Below, one piece after another: positions 15,274-29,106 of a stretch of 64,000 nucleotides of DNA; positions within the stretch are counted from its first letter, which is position 1; each line of letters starts with the position of its first letter. A program made the translations under genes and the position numbers. Origin of the DNA: Rhodospirillales bacterium. Lineage in GTDB: Bacteria > Pseudomonadota > Alphaproteobacteria > Rhodospirillales > WMHbin7. The notes beneath the pieces are model-generated. The model worked only from the letters and a program-made list of their open reading frames with translations. It ran no database searches and was not told the origin of the DNA. The DNA lies in NCBI GenBank assembly GCA_016214125.1, contig JACRPC010000043.1:1-64000 (forward strand). The letters are read 5' to 3'.

Positions 15274-15473
15274 GACCTAATCGCAACGCACGCTGTATAA
15301 ATCGGGGACACAATACTATTTGCAACAGCAAATAACTATAAATCGGGGACACAATACTATTTGCAACAGCAAATAACGGCGCGCCGTCTGTACGGATAAC
15401 GCATGCGGCGGACCGTCGTCGCCGCGACGGCCCGGACCTAATCGCAACGCACGCCTAATCGCAACGCACGCTG
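15274..15473. repeat. Nested short repeats downstream of the TPR gene
   Basis: The 20-bp sequence GACCTAATCGCAACGCACGC occurs at 15274-15293 and 15435-15454, and most of it recurs at 15454-15473, a 17-bp period. Between the outer copies is an exact 41-bp tandem duplication (15296-15336 and 15337-15377). Each 41-bp unit contains GGGGACACAATAC and a 7-bp hairpin (TATTTGC, loop AACA, GCAAATA). The repeat unit contains the TPR gene's stop codon. The 333 bases from 15122 to 15454 hold no convincing gene. The arrangement looks like duplication and insertion at a small non-coding element. Confidence 0.8.
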
Positions 15474-16390
15474 GGGCAGCGGAGCGGTTGGTTTTGGCGA
15501 TAGAGGTCGCGCCGGTCCTTGAAGCGGTCGGCGACGGCACTCTGGCCAAGCTGCTCGGCCATGCGGATGGCCGTTTCCGCTTCGCGGACGGCGGATTCGA
15601 AACGCCCGGCCTCGGCCAAAGCGGCGGCCAGGGTGTCGCGGAAGAAGGGGGAGTTCCGGCGCGCCATCGCCTGTTGGGCCAGCTCGATGGCCTCGGTGCC
15701 GTTCCGATAGGCGGCCTCGGTGGCGGTGGCCCGAAACCAAGCCAGGGCGTTGAGGACGCTGGAATCGTCGGGCACCTCCTGGCGCAGCTCCTTCAGCTCA
15801 TCCTCGACATCGTCGAACCTGCCGATCTTTTTTGCCAGGCGCACGAAAGACAGGCCGACGACGACATGGCAGGACTTGCGGTCCGGCTTGGCCTCGCAAA
15901 GGTCCGAGGCGCGCTTCTGATCGTCCACCGCCTTGCCGATATCGCCCTTGCCGAGCCAGGCGAGGCTTCGATTGACGAGATAGGCAATGTCAGTGGGGTA
16001 ATGGGAAAGGAGGGTCGTATAGTCTTCGATCGCCTGGTCGTAATTGCGCTCATCGAGAGAGAGGTAGGCGCGCCCCTTGATGGCCAAGCCGAGGTTCGGG
16101 TTGTAGCGCAGCGCGGCGTTGAAATCGGGAAGCGCCCGGTCGTGGTTGCCCTTTTTCAGATAGGCGTCGCCCCGGATCGCCCAGGCGCCGGCATGGATGC
16201 GTTCGGTTTGGTTGGAACGCAGAACGCCGGTGCAGCCGGCGATTCGCTGATCGAGCGGATTGTCCTCGGCCAGGCAGGCGGCTTTGTTGGTCTGGTAATC
16301 GTCGGCCAGAACGCCGCCCGGCCCGAGCGCCAGCGCCGCCAGGATGATGGCCGCCCCAACCCGCCGGGGGCCGAAACCAAACTTGTCCAT
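15455..16390 (-). CDS. Exported TPR-repeat protein
   Basis: A 311-residue protein when started at 16390, where GGGGAAG gives a fair ribosome site; a start at 16408 would add six residues. Residues about 10-30 form a signal peptide (AAIILAALALGPGGVLADD). The rest is a run of TPR helices: AWAIRGDAYLKKGNHDRALPD, AIKGRAYLSLDERNYDQAIED, then VNRSLAWLGKGDIGKAVDD. It is probably periplasmic and used for protein contacts. Two further cysteines near DLCEAKPDRKSC may form a disulfide. The C-terminal CPSVRCD and the stop are encoded by a 17-bp unit repeated just beyond the gene, so the natural end may have been altered. The partner is unknown. Confidence 0.8.
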   Translation of the reverse strand: MDKFGFGPRRVGAAIILAALALGPGGVLADDYQTNKAACLAEDNPLDQRIAGCTGVLRSNQTERIHAGAWAIRGDAYLKKGNHDRALPDFNAALRYNPNLGLAIKGRAYLSLDERNYDQAIEDYTTLLSHYPTDIAYLVNRSLAWLGKGDIGKAVDDQKRASDLCEAKPDRKSCHVVVGLSFVRLAKKIGRFDDVEDELKELRQEVPDDSSVLNALAWFRATATEAAYRNGTEAIELAQQAMARRNSPFFRDTLAAALAEAGRFESAVREAETAIRMAEQLGQSAVADRFKDRRDLYRQNQPLRCPSVRCD

Positions 16391-16439
16391 GCGCGTCTTC
16401 CCCGTCATCTCGCCTGGCGCCTTGCGCGCGACCCTCGAA

Positions 16440-16892
16440 TCAATAGGAAAGTTCGGCCAGGCAACGGCGGATTTGGCTGCCGACCTTCTCGGCCAATTCC
16501 CGAGCGACGCCGGCCGCCTCGACGAAACCGAGATCGCCCTGCGAGCACAGCATGACGGTGTCGTTTCCCTTGGCGAGGAAGCGGCCGATCCGTTCCGGGC
16601 TCTTGAAATGAATGACGCTGACGTTCAGTTCGTAGATGCAGTTCTTGCCGGTGTCGTCGCGCAGAATGGTTCCTTGAATATACAAGAAGGGCATCGCGTT
16701 CTCGACGACCTCAATGCCTTGGCGGCGAAGAGCGGCGGCGGCCGGGTTGGAGAAGGTCTTTTCGGTGACGCCGCATTGTCGCCAACCCTCGTTGCCTTCT
16801 TCGATGAGCAGGCTCAAGGTCGGTCGCGTTTGCGCGAACGCCTCGGCGCCGACGCCCAGCATGGCGAGCGCGATCCAAATAACCCACCGCAT
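16440..16892 (-). CDS. Exported protein of unknown function
   Basis: A 150-residue protein. The ATG at 16892 gives an obvious signal peptide (MRWVIWIALAMLGVGAEAFA), whereas the longer frame from 17006 buries it. The mature part has no motif I recognise. It contains three cysteines (CGVTEK, KNCIYEL, MLCSQGD) and a beta-rich central segment ending in a helical tail (GVARELAEKVGSQIRRCLAEL), which adds a fourth. It lies 49 bp from the TPR gene on the same strand and may be its operon partner. Function unassigned. Confidence 0.65.
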   Translation of the reverse strand: MRWVIWIALAMLGVGAEAFAQTRPTLSLLIEEGNEGWRQCGVTEKTFSNPAAAALRRQGIEVVENAMPFLYIQGTILRDDTGKNCIYELNVSVIHFKSPERIGRFLAKGNDTVMLCSQGDLGFVEAAGVARELAEKVGSQIRRCLAELSY

Positions 16893-17036
16893 GAAATCCC
16901 CCGCGAACGACGTTCTCCCCTCCAAGAAAATCGTAGCAATCGAGATGGGCTTGGAAAAGCCCCCAAAAATGGACAAAAATATTGCGGGTATATCGTCGGA
17001 GCGCACCCGATCAGCACCCGGCCGATGGCCCCGCCG

Positions 17037-19696
17037 TCAGCCTTCGTCCCCTGCCAAGGCCTTCAGGCGGTAAAGGGCCTCCAGGGCCTCGCGGGGGCTT
17101 AGGGCGTCGGGCTCGATCGTTGTCAGGGCCTCGATCAGGGCCGAGGGCGCCGCCGATCCGGCCTTGGCGCCACCGCCCTTGGGCCGCAGGGCGGCGAACA
17201 GCGGCAGATCGTCGGCCAATTTCGTCACCGCGCCCGATTGCTCGCCCTTCTCCAAGGTCGCCAGCACCTGTTCGGCCCGGCCGATCACCGCCTCGGGCAG
17301 GCCAGCCAGCTTGGCGACATGGATGCCGTAAGAGCGGTCGGCGGTGCCCTGCGCCACGGCGTGCAGAAAGACCACGTCGCCCTTCCATTCCTTGACCCGC
17401 ATGGTGTGGCAGGCCAGGCGGGGCAGACGGGCGGCCAGCGCGGTGAGTTCGTGGTAGTGGGTGGCAAACAGGGCGCGGCTTCGGTTCACCTCGTGCAGAT
17501 GCTCGACCACCGCCCAGGCGATGGACAGCCCGTCGAAGGTGGCGGTGCCGCGTCCGATCTCGTCCAGGATCACCAGCGCCCTTGGTCCGGCCTGATTGAG
17601 GATCGCCGCCGTCTCCACCATCTCGACCATGAAGGTCGAGCGGCCGCGCGCCAGATCGTCGGCGGCGCCGACCCGCGAGAACAGCCGATCGACGGCGCCG
17701 ATCCGCGCCTTGGCGGCCGGCACGTAGGAGCCCATCTGGGCCAGAATGGCGATCAAGGCGTTCTGGCGTAGAAAGGTGCTCTTGCCGGCCATGTTGGGGC
17801 CGGTGATCAGCCACAGCGCCTGCGAAGGCCCCAGATCGCAATCGTTGGCGACGAAGGGCTGGGCGCCTTGCGCCTTCAAGGCCGCCTCGACCACCGGATG
17901 GCGCCCGCCCTCAAGCGCGAAATCGAAACTGTCATCGACCAACGGCCGGCACCAGCCTTCTTGGGCGGCCAGTTCGGCCAGGCCGGCCGACAGATCGAGG
18001 GTGGCCAGCGCCCGGGCCGCCCCTGCGATCTCGGGCTGGCGGCCCTTCACCTCGGCCACCAAGTGCTCGAAAATCTCCAACTCGATCGCCAGGGCCTTGT
18101 CGCCGGCGCCGCGAATCTTGCCTTCCAGCTCCGACAGCTCGACCGTGGTGTAGCGCACCGCGCCGGCCATGGTCTGGCGGTGGATGTAGTCGGTTCCCAT
18201 CTTCTCGGCCTGTTTGGCCGGCACCTCGATGTGGTAGCCGAGAATGTTGTTGTGCTTGATCTTCAAGGTGGCGATGCCGGTGGCGTCGGCGTAGCGGAGC
18301 TGCAGGGCGGCCACCAGCCTTCGGCCTTCGTCGCGCAGTTCGATCTGGGAATCGAGCCCTTCGTGATAGCCTCGGGCCACGAAGCCGCCATCCCGCCACA
18401 GGCCGGGCAGCTCGGGCGCCAGGGCGCGGGCCAGCCGATCGACCAGAACATCGTGCTCGCCCAGATCGCGGGCCAAGCGGGCGATGCCGGGGCCGGCTTC
18501 GGGCGCCAGAAGGTTGCGGATCGCCGGCACCTGGGCCAGCGTGTCGCGGATGGCGGCCAGATCCCTGGGCCCGCCGCGCCCGAGATCGAGCCGCATCAGG
18601 GCGCGTTCGATGTCGGCGGTCTTGGCCAGCCGGGCGCGCACGCCCTGGCGCCCCTCGGGCGCGTCCAGGAAATAGGCCAGCCGGTCATGCCGGGCCGCGA
18701 TCGCGCGGGGATCGGTAAGCGGCGCCGAAAGATGGCGGCGCAGAAGCCTGGCGCCGGCGCCGGTCTGGGTGCGGTCGAGGACGGCCAAGAGGCTGCCCTT
18801 GCGCTCGCCGGTCAGGGTTTCCGTCAGTTCCAGATTGCGCCTGGTGGCGGCGTCGATCTCCATCACCGCGCCCTGGGCCAGGCGCCGGGGCGGCGCCAGG
18901 CGGGGCAGGGCGCCCTTCTGGGTCAGGTGGACGTAATCGACCAACGTGCCGGCGGCGGCGATCTCGGGCCGGGTGAAGGCGCCGAACCCGTCCATGGCGG
19001 CAACGCCGAACAGGGCTTCCAGGCGCTTCTTGGCGTTCTCGCTGTCGAAGCGGCTGTTGGAGAGCGGCTGAAGCTGCGCCTTCCAATCGGCCCACAGATC
19101 GAAGCGGCCGGGATCGGCCAGCAGCCGCTCGGCGATAAGGATTTCGCTGGGCGCCAGCCGGGCCAGGGCGGCGCCCAGATGGCGGGGCTCCAGGGGCTGG
19201 GTCATGAAGTCGCCGGTCGACAGATCGAGCCAGGCCAGGCCCAGCGCGCCCTGCGCCTCGGCAAGCGCCGCCAGGTAATTGTTGCGCCTGGCGTCAAGGA
19301 GCGTGTCCTCGGTCAGGGTGCCCGCCGTGGCGATGCGGATGACGTCGCGCTTCACCACCGCCTTGGCGCCGCGCTTCTTGGCCAAGGCCGGGTCTTCCAA
19401 CTGCTCGCACACCGAAACCCGAAAGCCCTTGGCGATCAGCTTGGCCAGATAGGCCTCGTGGGCGTGCACCGGCACCCCGCACATCGGAATGTCCTGGCCC
19501 CGATGCTTGCCCCGCTTGGTGAGCGCGATGTCGAGCGCCAAGGCGGCCTTGACGGCGTCGTCGAAGAACAGCTCGTAGAAATCGCCCATGCGGTAGAACA
19601 GCAGGCTGTCGGGATGGGCCTCCTTGATGGCCAGATATTGGGCCATCATCGGCGAGGCGTCGCCCGCCTCGAAGGCGGCGGGGGCGTCGTCGTCGC

Positions 19697-19700
<4 letters not shown>
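17037..19700 (-). CDS. mutS: DNA mismatch repair protein MutS
   Basis: An 887-residue MutS. The mismatch-reading Phe-x-Glu motif is in [11 protein letters not shown] near residue 40. The connector, lever and clamp domains follow. The ATPase carries Walker [10 protein letters not shown], the signature around [11 protein letters not shown] and the Walker [11 protein letters not shown]. It recognises base mismatches and small loops and recruits MutL, which is not in this window. The start at 19700 overlaps the stop of the upstream MFS gene (ATGA). A longer ORF running to 20696 is only frame read-through across that gene. Confidence 0.97.
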
Positions 19701-22190
<2,490 letters not shown>

Positions 22191-22216
22191 GGAACACGGA
22201 GGGGAGTTAGGGATCG

Positions 22217-23413
<1,197 letters not shown>

Positions 23414-23415
23414 TC

Positions 23416-24291
23416 ATGGCCGTTCTCGTCAACGCCAACACCAAGGTGATCTGCCAGGGCTTCACCGGCGCCCAGGGCACCTTCCATTCCGAGCAGGCGA
23501 TCGCCTACGGCACCAAGATGGTGGGCGGCGTCACGCCCGGCAAGGGCGGGTCCAAGCATCTCGACCTGCCGATCTTCAACACGGTGGCGGAAGCGGTGAA
23601 GGCGACCGGCGCCAACGCCACCGCCATCTACGTGCCGCCGCCTTTCGCCGCCGACGCCATCTTGGAGGCGATCGACGCCGGCCTGGACTTGGCGGTCTGC
23701 ATCACCGAGGGCATCCCGGTGCTCGACATGGTGCGGGTCAAGCGCGCCCTGGCCGGCTCGAAGACCCGGCTCGTCGGTCCCAACTGCCCGGGCGTCATCA
23801 CGCCCGGCGAATGCAAGATCGGCATCATGCCCGGCCACATCCACACAAGGGGCAAGATCGGCATCGTCTCGCGTTCGGGCACGCTCACCTACGAGGCGGT
23901 CGCCCAGACCACGGCGGCCGGATTGGGCCAGACCACCTGCATCGGCATCGGCGGCGACCCGGTCAACGGCACCAACTTCATCGACTGCCTCGATCTGTTC
24001 CTGGCCGACAAGGAAACCCAGGCGATCGTGATGATCGGCGAGATCGGCGGCACTGCCGAGGAAGAGGCGGCCGAGTTCCTCAAGCGCTCGAAGGTCAAGA
24101 AGCCGGTGGTCGGCTTCATCGCCGGCGTCACCGCCCCCCCGGGCCGACGCATGGGCCATGCGGGGGCCATCATTTCGGGCGGCAAGGGCACGGCGGGCGA
24201 CAAGATGGAGGCCATGCGCTCGGCCGGCATCCATGTTGCCGATAGCCCGGCGGCCCTGGGATCGACTATGCTGAAGGTGCTGAAGGGTTAA
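23416..24291 (+). CDS. sucD: Succinyl-CoA synthetase alpha subunit
   Basis: A 291-residue subunit with a CoA-binding Rossmann domain ([17 protein letters not shown]), the [20 protein letters not shown] segment and the active-site histidine in [18 protein letters not shown], which is transiently phosphorylated. It partners SucC. It ends 17 bp before the sucA start. Confidence 0.98.
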   Translation: MAVLVNANTKVICQGFTGAQGTFHSEQAIAYGTKMVGGVTPGKGGSKHLDLPIFNTVAEAVKATGANATAIYVPPPFAADAILEAIDAGLDLAVCITEGIPVLDMVRVKRALAGSKTRLVGPNCPGVITPGECKIGIMPGHIHTRGKIGIVSRSGTLTYEAVAQTTAAGLGQTTCIGIGGDPVNGTNFIDCLDLFLADKETQAIVMIGEIGGTAEEEAAEFLKRSKVKKPVVGFIAGVTAPPGRRMGHAGAIISGGKGTAGDKMEAMRSAGIHVADSPAALGSTMLKVLKG

Positions 24292-24308
24292 TCACCAGGG
24301 AGTTGGCG

Positions 24309-27248
24309 ATGGGTCTCGACCAGAGCGTATTGTCCGGCGCCAACGCCACCTTCCTTACCGAACTCCTGGCCCGCTACGTCGCCGATCCCGGCTCGGTCGA
24401 TCCGGGCTGGCGGGCGGCCTTGGCCGAACTGGCCGAGGAAGCCCCCCAGGTGATGGCCGAACTCAAGGGCCCAAGCTGGGGCGTCGCCAAGACCAAGGTG
24501 ATCGGCGCCGCCGATCCCGACCTGCCGCCGCCCACCAAGGCCAAGGAGGCCAAGGGCGCCGCCGCCGGCGTCTCGGCCGAGGCGGTGCGCGCGGCCACCC
24601 TCGATTCCATCCGGGCCCTGATGCTGATCCGCGCCTACCGGGTGCGCGGCCATCTCCAGGCCGATCTCGATCCCTTGCATCTCGATCCGCCCCAGGCGCA
24701 TCCGGAACTCGATTATCGCACCTATGGCTTTTCCGAAGCCGATCTCGACCGGCCGATCTTCATCGATTTCGTGCTCGGGCTGGAAACGGCGACGCTTAGG
24801 CAGATCGTCAAGGTTCTCAACGAAACCTACGCCGGCTCGATCGGCGTCGAGTTCATGCACATGCAGGACCCGGATCAGAAATCCTGGATCCAGAAGCGCA
24901 TCGAGAGCATCAAGAACCAGACCCAATTCACCGACAAGGGCAAGCGCGCCATCCTCGAGCGCCTGACCGAGGCCGAGGGCTTCGAGCGCTTCCTGCAGGT
25001 CAAATACACCGGCACCAAGCGTTTCGGGCTCGAGGGCGGCGAAAGCGTGGTGCCGGCGATCGAGCAAATCCTCAAGCGCGCCGGCCAGTTGGGCGTTCGG
25101 GAGATCGTCATCGGCATGGCGCATCGCGGGCGCTTGAACCTGCTCGCCAACATCATGCACAAGCCCTACAAGGCGATCTTCTCGGAATTCCAGGGCAACC
25201 CGGCCAATCCCGAGGACGTCCAGGGCTCGGGCGACGTCAAATACCATTTGGGCACCTCGTCGGATCGCGAATTCGACGGCAACACCATCCATCTTTCGTT
25301 GTCGCCTAACCCCTCGCACTTGGAAGTCGTCGATCCGGTGGTGCTGGGCAAGGTGCGCGCCAAGCAGGACCAGCGCGGCGATGCCGCCCGCGAACAGGTG
25401 ATGGCGATCCTGCTGCACGGCGACGCCGCCTTCGCCGGCCAGGGGCTGGTCGCCGAATGCTTCGATCTGTCGCATCTGCACGGCTACCGCACCGGCGGCA
25501 CCATCCACGTCATCGTCAACAACCAGATCGGCTTCACCACCAGCCCGCGCTTCTCGCGCTCCAGCCCTTATTGCACCGACATCGCCAAGGGCGTGCAGGC
25601 GCCGATCTTCCACGTCAACGGCGACGATGCCGAGGCGGTGGTCCACGTCGCCCGCATCGCCACCGAGTTCCGCCAGACCTTCAAGTGCGACGTGGTGGTC
25701 GACATCGTCTGCTACCGCCGCCAGGGCCACAACGAAAGCGACGAGCCGGGCTTCACCCAGCCCTTGATGTACAAGAAGATCGCCGCCCATCCGACGACGC
25801 GGGCGATCTACGCCGAGCGTCTGGTCGGCGAGGGGCTGATGACGGCCGAGGAGGCCAAGGCCATCAACGACGCCTTCATCGCCCGCCTCGAGGGCGAATA
25901 TCAGGCGGCGCAAAGCTACAAGGTCAACAAGGCCGATTGGCTGGAAGGCAAGTGGGCGGGCCTGGCCCAGGCCGAGGGCGAGGACGAATGGCGCGAGGAA
26001 CCCACCGCCGTCGATCTCGACACGCTGAAGCGGGTGGGCAAGGGGCTGTGCGCGGTGCCCGAGGGCTTCGACGCCAACAAGAAGATCGTCCGCCAGCTCG
26101 AGGCCAAGCGCCAGGCGATCGAGGGCGGCCAGGGGATCGATTGGGCGACCGCCGAGGCCCTGGCCTTCGGCACCCTGCTCGCCGAGGGCACGCCGGTCCG
26201 CCTGTCGGGCCAGGATTGCGGGCGCGGCACCTTCTCGCAGCGCCACGCGGTCCTGACCGATCAGACCGACGAACGCCGCCACGTCATGCTCAACCATCTG
26301 GCGCCCGATCAGGCACGCTTCGAGGTGATCGATTCGCCTTTGTCCGAGGCCGGCGTCCTGGGTTTCGAATACGGCTATTCCAGCTCCGAACCCAAGGCCC
26401 TGGTGATCTGGGAGGCCCAGTTCGGCGATTTCGCCAACGGCGCCCAGGCGATCATCGACCAGTTCATCTGCTCGGGCGAAAGCAAATGGCTGCGCATGTC
26501 GGGGCTGGTGATGATGCTGCCGCACGGCATGGAGGGCCAGGGCCCCGAACATTCCTCGGCCCGCTGGGAACGCTATCTCCAGCTTTGCGCCGAGGACAAC
26601 ATGCAGGTCCTGAACTGCACCAGCCCGGCCAATTTCTTTCATGCGCTGAGGCGTCAGGTGCGGCGCAATTTCCGCAAGCCGCTGGTGGTGATGACGCCGA
26701 AATCGCTGTTGCGCCACAAGCTGTGCGTGAGCGCGCTGTCCGAATTCGGGCCGGGCTCGCGCTTCCTGCGCGTGCTGCCCGATCCGGCCAAACTGGCACC
26801 CGGCCCCAAGATGCGCCGGGTCGTGCTCTGCGCCGGCAAGGTCTATTACGATCTGGTCGAGGAGCGCGCCAAGCGGGGCCTCGACGACGTGGCGCTGATC
26901 CGCATCGAGCAGCTCTATCCCTGGCCCAAGGAAAGGCTGATCGAGCATTTGAAGGACTATCCGAAGGCCGAGATCGTCTGGTGCCAGGAGGAATCGGCCA
27001 ACAACGGCCCCTGGTCGTTCGTCATGCCCAGGCTCGATTTCATTCTCGAGGAGATCGGCTCCAAGCAGCGCCGGCCGGTCTATGTCGGGCGCAAGGCCTC
27101 GGCCTCGCCGGCCACCGGGCTTTACCGCACCCACCAAGAGGAGCAAGCCCGCCTGGTCGAGCAGGCGCTGGCCTGGAAGCTCGACGACATCCCGCAACCC
27201 TTTAGGCGCGCCAGCCCGTTGAGCCGCCTGATCAGCAAGGGGAAGTGA
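24309..27248 (+). CDS. sucA: 2-oxoglutarate dehydrogenase E1 component
   Basis: A 979-residue thiamine-diphosphate enzyme. The ATG at 24309 has AGGGAG six bases upstream; a TTG two codons earlier is possible but less likely. It shows [14 protein letters not shown], the ThDP motif [17 protein letters not shown] ending in the [12 protein letters not shown] region, and the C-terminal transketolase-like domain ([24 protein letters not shown] read as family blocks). It decarboxylates 2-oxoglutarate and passes the succinyl group to the lipoyl arm of SucB. Length is at the long end for the family, owing to a spacer rich in Ala and Lys around residues 60-80. Confidence 0.98.
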   Translation: MGLDQSVLSGANATFLTELLARYVADPGSVDPGWRAALAELAEEAPQVMAELKGPSWGVAKTKVIGAADPDLPPPTKAKEAKGAAAGVSAEAVRAATLDSIRALMLIRAYRVRGHLQADLDPLHLDPPQAHPELDYRTYGFSEADLDRPIFIDFVLGLETATLRQIVKVLNETYAGSIGVEFMHMQDPDQKSWIQKRIESIKNQTQFTDKGKRAILERLTEAEGFERFLQVKYTGTKRFGLEGGESVVPAIEQILKRAGQLGVREIVIGMAHRGRLNLLANIMHKPYKAIFSEFQGNPANPEDVQGSGDVKYHLGTSSDREFDGNTIHLSLSPNPSHLEVVDPVVLGKVRAKQDQRGDAAREQVMAILLHGDAAFAGQGLVAECFDLSHLHGYRTGGTIHVIVNNQIGFTTSPRFSRSSPYCTDIAKGVQAPIFHVNGDDAEAVVHVARIATEFRQTFKCDVVVDIVCYRRQGHNESDEPGFTQPLMYKKIAAHPTTRAIYAERLVGEGLMTAEEAKAINDAFIARLEGEYQAAQSYKVNKADWLEGKWAGLAQAEGEDEWREEPTAVDLDTLKRVGKGLCAVPEGFDANKKIVRQLEAKRQAIEGGQGIDWATAEALAFGTLLAEGTPVRLSGQDCGRGTFSQRHAVLTDQTDERRHVMLNHLAPDQARFEVIDSPLSEAGVLGFEYGYSSSEPKALVIWEAQFGDFANGAQAIIDQFICSGESKWLRMSGLVMMLPHGMEGQGPEHSSARWERYLQLCAEDNMQVLNCTSPANFFHALRRQVRRNFRKPLVVMTPKSLLRHKLCVSALSEFGPGSRFLRVLPDPAKLAPGPKMRRVVLCAGKVYYDLVEERAKRGLDDVALIRIEQLYPWPKERLIEHLKDYPKAEIVWCQEESANNGPWSFVMPRLDFILEEIGSKQRRPVYVGRKASASPATGLYRTHQEEQARLVEQALAWKLDDIPQPFRRASPLSRLISKGK

Positions 27249-27249
27249 C

Positions 27250-28467
27250 ATGGCCGTACAGATCGTCGTGCCCACCTTGGGCGAATCGGTGACCGAGGCG
27301 ACCGTCGCCAAATGGTTCAAACAGGTGGGCGACGCCGTGGCCGCCGACGAGCCCCTGGTCGAACTCGAAACCGACAAGGTGACGGTCGAGGTGCCGGCGC
27401 CCGCCGCCGGGACGCTGGCCTCGATCGACGCGCCCGCCGGCTCGACCGTGGCGGTGGGCGGGCTTCTGGGCCAGATCGGCGCCGGCTCGGGCGCGCAACC
27501 CAAACCCGCCCCGGCCAAACCGACCGCCCCGGCCGCCGCGCTGGCCCCGGCCGCCAAAGCGGCGGCCCCGCTTGAACTGGCGCCCGCCGTGCGCCGTCTG
27601 GTCGAGGAAAACAAGCTCGACCCGGCCGCGATTGCGGCCTCGGGCAAGGATGGACGGCTCACCAAGGAAGACGTGGTCAACTATCTGGAGGCCAAGGCGA
27701 AACCCGCCGCCCCCGCGCCCGCCCCGGCGCCCAGGCCGGCCGCGCCGGCCCAGCCCCGCGCCGCCCATCCGCGCGAGGAGCGGGTGCGCATGACCCGACT
27801 GCGCAAACGCATCGCCGAGCGCTTGAAGGAAGCCCAGAATACGGCGGCCATGCTCACCACCTTCAACGAGGTGGACATGACCGCCCTGATGGCGATCCGC
27901 AACCAATACAAGGACGCCTTCGAGAAGAAGCATGGCGTGCGCATCGGCTTCATGAGCTTCTTCGTTCGCGCCTGCCTGGTGGGCCTCAAGGAATTCCCCG
28001 CCGTCAACGCCGAGATCGACGGCGACGATATCGTCTACAAGAACCATTACGACATCGGCGTGGCGGTGGGCACGCCCCAAGGTCTGGTGGTGCCGGTCTT
28101 GCGCGACGCCGATCAGCTTTCGCTGGCCGGCATCGAAAAGGCGATCGGCGACTTGGGCAAGAAGGCGCGCGACGGCAAGCTCGCCATGGAAGACCTTCAG
28201 GGCGGCACCTTCACCATCTCGAATGGCGGGGTCTATGGCTCGCTGATGAGCACGCCGATCTTGAACCCGCCGCAATCGGGCATTCTGGGCATGCACAAGA
28301 TCCAGGAGCGGCCAATGGCGGTGAACGGCCAAGTTGTCATCCGGCCCATGATGTATCTGGCGCTCTCCTACGACCACCGGATCATCGACGGGCGCGAAGC
28401 GGTGTCGTTCCTGGTCCGGGTCAAGGAAAGCCTCGAGGACCCGCAACGCATTTTGCTTGATCTCTAG
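27250..28467 (+). CDS. sucB: 2-oxoglutarate dehydrogenase E2 (dihydrolipoyl succinyltransferase)
   Basis: A 405-residue protein with one lipoyl domain (lipoylated Lys43 in [11 protein letters not shown]), an Ala/Pro linker, a peripheral-subunit-binding domain ([17 protein letters not shown]), a second flexible linker, and the catalytic domain ending in the [13 protein letters not shown] active-site histidine. It is the core of the 2-oxoglutarate dehydrogenase complex, between SucA and lipoamide dehydrogenase. It begins one base after the sucA stop. Confidence 0.97.
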   Translation: MAVQIVVPTLGESVTEATVAKWFKQVGDAVAADEPLVELETDKVTVEVPAPAAGTLASIDAPAGSTVAVGGLLGQIGAGSGAQPKPAPAKPTAPAAALAPAAKAAAPLELAPAVRRLVEENKLDPAAIAASGKDGRLTKEDVVNYLEAKAKPAAPAPAPAPRPAAPAQPRAAHPREERVRMTRLRKRIAERLKEAQNTAAMLTTFNEVDMTALMAIRNQYKDAFEKKHGVRIGFMSFFVRACLVGLKEFPAVNAEIDGDDIVYKNHYDIGVAVGTPQGLVVPVLRDADQLSLAGIEKAIGDLGKKARDGKLAMEDLQGGTFTISNGGVYGSLMSTPILNPPQSGILGMHKIQERPMAVNGQVVIRPMMYLALSYDHRIIDGREAVSFLVRVKESLEDPQRILLDL

Positions 28468-28517
28468 GCGTTTTCCGTTTTCCCTATGGGCCAGACAACA
28501 ATCAAGGGAGGAGAAGG

Positions 28518-29084
28518 ATGTTAAGGAATCTGACCGCCATCGCCGCGGTCCTGGCTTTGGCGGCCTGCGCCGCCGAGGAAGCCCCGCCGCCGGCCGCCGC
28601 CCCCGCCCCGGCGCCCGCCCCCAAGGCCGCCGCCGCTCCGGCCGCGCCGCAGCCCTCGAAATGCGAGACCGAGCTGAAGCGCGTCGACGGCGCCATTCTC
28701 GGCGTCTACACCAAGCTGCGCGCCATCCAGTTCGACGCCGCCCAAGGGGCGCGCGACAAGCTGGCCGAGGGCTGCGCCGCCAAGGTCGATGACGCCAAGG
28801 CGGTGGCGCTGGCCGCCGAGGTCGACAAGGCGATCGCGCCCGGCGCCGGCTGCGCCATGGAGCTGCGGGTGCTGGACGGTAAGATCTTGGGCGCCTACAC
28901 CAAGCTGTCGGCCGCCCAGTTCGACAAGGTGGGGGCGATCCGCGAGAGGCTGGCCGATGCCTGCGAGATCAAGGCCGCCAACGCCAAGATCGACAGCCTG
29001 CTGGCCGAAGCCGACAAGACGATGGCGCCCAAGAAGGCTCCGGCCAAGAAGGCCGCCGCCAAGAAGGCCCCGGCGAAGAAATAA
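28518..29084 (+). CDS. Lipoprotein with duplicated Cys-bounded repeat and Lys/Ala-rich tail
   Basis: A 188-residue protein not recognised as a known family. It has a lipobox ending at Cys17 (LALAAC) and a Pro/Ala spacer (22-46). Two 38-residue repeats span Cys49-Cys86 and Cys112-Cys149 and share about 20 of 38 positions, including ExxxLxxxDGxILGxYTKL and QFD. The tail from residue 168 is alternating KKAPAKKAA, like histone-H1 tails. Each repeat starts and ends with Cys, so a disulfide-closed loop per repeat is likely in the periplasm. A good GGGAGGAG ribosome site precedes it. It is inserted between sucB and lpdA, a place normally empty. Function unknown. Confidence 0.75.
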   Translation: MLRNLTAIAAVLALAACAAEEAPPPAAAPAPAPAPKAAAAPAAPQPSKCETELKRVDGAILGVYTKLRAIQFDAAQGARDKLAEGCAAKVDDAKAVALAAEVDKAIAPGAGCAMELRVLDGKILGAYTKLSAAQFDKVGAIRERLADACEIKAANAKIDSLLAEADKTMAPKKAPAKKAAAKKAPAKK

Positions 29085-29106
29085 CCCGCCCGGCAAAGGA
29101 GTACGG

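Noticed and set aside
15274-15473. Possible CRISPR array
   Set aside because: Only two or three copies, with unequal or absent spacers and no cas genes. Better read as tandem duplication.
24288-27680. 1130-residue open frame on the minus strand
   Set aside because: It is antisense to sucA and the start of sucB. Long antisense frames are expected in GC-rich DNA, and its composition is low-complexity with no domain pattern.
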